Assembly: GCA_008694505.1 (NCBI GenBank)
Contig: VZDJ01000100.1
Location: 1,789,292 to 1,853,291, forward strand
Source: Cyanoderma ruficeps
Taxonomy: Eukaryota > Chordata > Aves > Passeriformes > Timaliidae
Length of the DNA stretch: 64,000 nucleotides
Direction of reading: 5' to 3'
Both the position numbers and the translations under genes were made by a program. The notes beneath the pieces were generated by a model. That model worked only from the letters and a program-made list of their open reading frames with translations, did no database searches and was not told the DNA's origin. Below are positions 63,501 to 64,000 of this stretch, piece by piece. Within the stretch, counting starts at the first letter, position 1. Each line of letters begins with the position of its first letter.

Positions 63501-64000
63501 TTTTGTCAGTAGCTAAAAAAAAACAAAACCAAAACAAACCAAAAACCTGCCACTAACAAAAAATGGCATGGAGTAGTCCAGGGTACATGAATTTCAAGTA
63601 TGTTACATAAATACTTTACATAGAAGTGTCTATTATTAACAATATTTTTAAAGGAAAGGTCATCACTGAATGTAGTGAATTACCATATGTCTTCACTCTA
63701 GCGATACAGCAACTGGCAGTTCTGTTAATAGCTGGTTTATCTAGTTTATCTTACACCACTCTTTCAGCCACTAAAGAAACACTGGAGCTTGGTGAAAAAT
63801 TTCTTTCATACAAAAATGACTCTGTATTCACATCAAGCATATTGCACCTCTTCATTTGGGCGGATAAATAACTACCGTTCTATACCAAGAAAGACTTCAC
63901 GAGATTTTGCAGCAAATTGCAGGAAAATTCATCCAGGGTTTTTCTCATCCTATTCCTTTTCTGAAAGCTGGGTGGGTTGTTTGGTTTTGGTTTTTTTTTT
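60534..64000. other. Presumed 5' flank of SEMA6A, far part
   Basis: About 3.5 kb of AT-rich DNA with a short CA repeat at 62653-62669 and A- or T-rich simple stretches, including the T-rich end of the window. No gene or further transposon was recognised. Confidence 0.55.
62640..62693 (+). repeat. A-rich tract with (CA)n
   Basis: An A-run, about eight CA units (62653-62669), then AAAAAAACCC words. Confidence 0.9.

Overview
The window is vertebrate nuclear DNA, almost certainly avian and probably from a songbird-like genome. The evidence is a split vertebrate gene with GT-AG introns, several 3' fragments of CR1 retrotransposons, and one endogenous-retrovirus LTR of a kind I associate with passerines. 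It also has AT-rich non-coding sequence, simple repeats and assembly gaps. Nothing prokaryotic is present.

I can support one protein-coding gene: the 5' half of SEMA6A (semaphorin 6A), on the minus strand. Eight coding exons lie at 18087-18186, 15057-15174, 9875-9935, 8292-8354, 7348-7449, 4527-4617, 1351-1470 and 202-290, in transcription order. Each is bounded by AG and GT, the phases agree at every junction, and together they give 744 nt = 248 codons. These run from the start methionine through the signal peptide into roughly the first half of the sema domain. The next exon lies beyond the left edge. An in-frame TGA nine bases upstream of the ATG fixes the start. I did not locate the non-coding first exon. 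A compact CpG-rich block at 56905-57120 is the best candidate for the promoter and first exon, which would make intron 1 about 38.7 kb.

Layout: 1-18224 holds the coding exons and seven complete introns, with one CR1 fragment, one LTR in gene orientation, a G-rich tract and small tandem repeats. 18225 to about 56900 is presumed intron 1: non-coding sequence with a CR1 tail, a MIR-like relic, microsatellites, a 153-base gap beside a (GAAA)n array and a 10-base gap beside poly-C. 56905-57120 is the CpG island. 57121-64000 is presumed 5' flank with low-complexity G/T and A-rich tracts and one CR1 tail.

I found no new multi-gene system. The points most worth a second look are the CpG island, substitutions in the SEMA6A sema domain, a sense-strand intronic LTR with a poly(A) signal, a strong G-quadruplex motif in an intron, and a 90-bp dispersed duplication. 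Gene identity rests on remembered semaphorin 6 family sequence; no database search was run.
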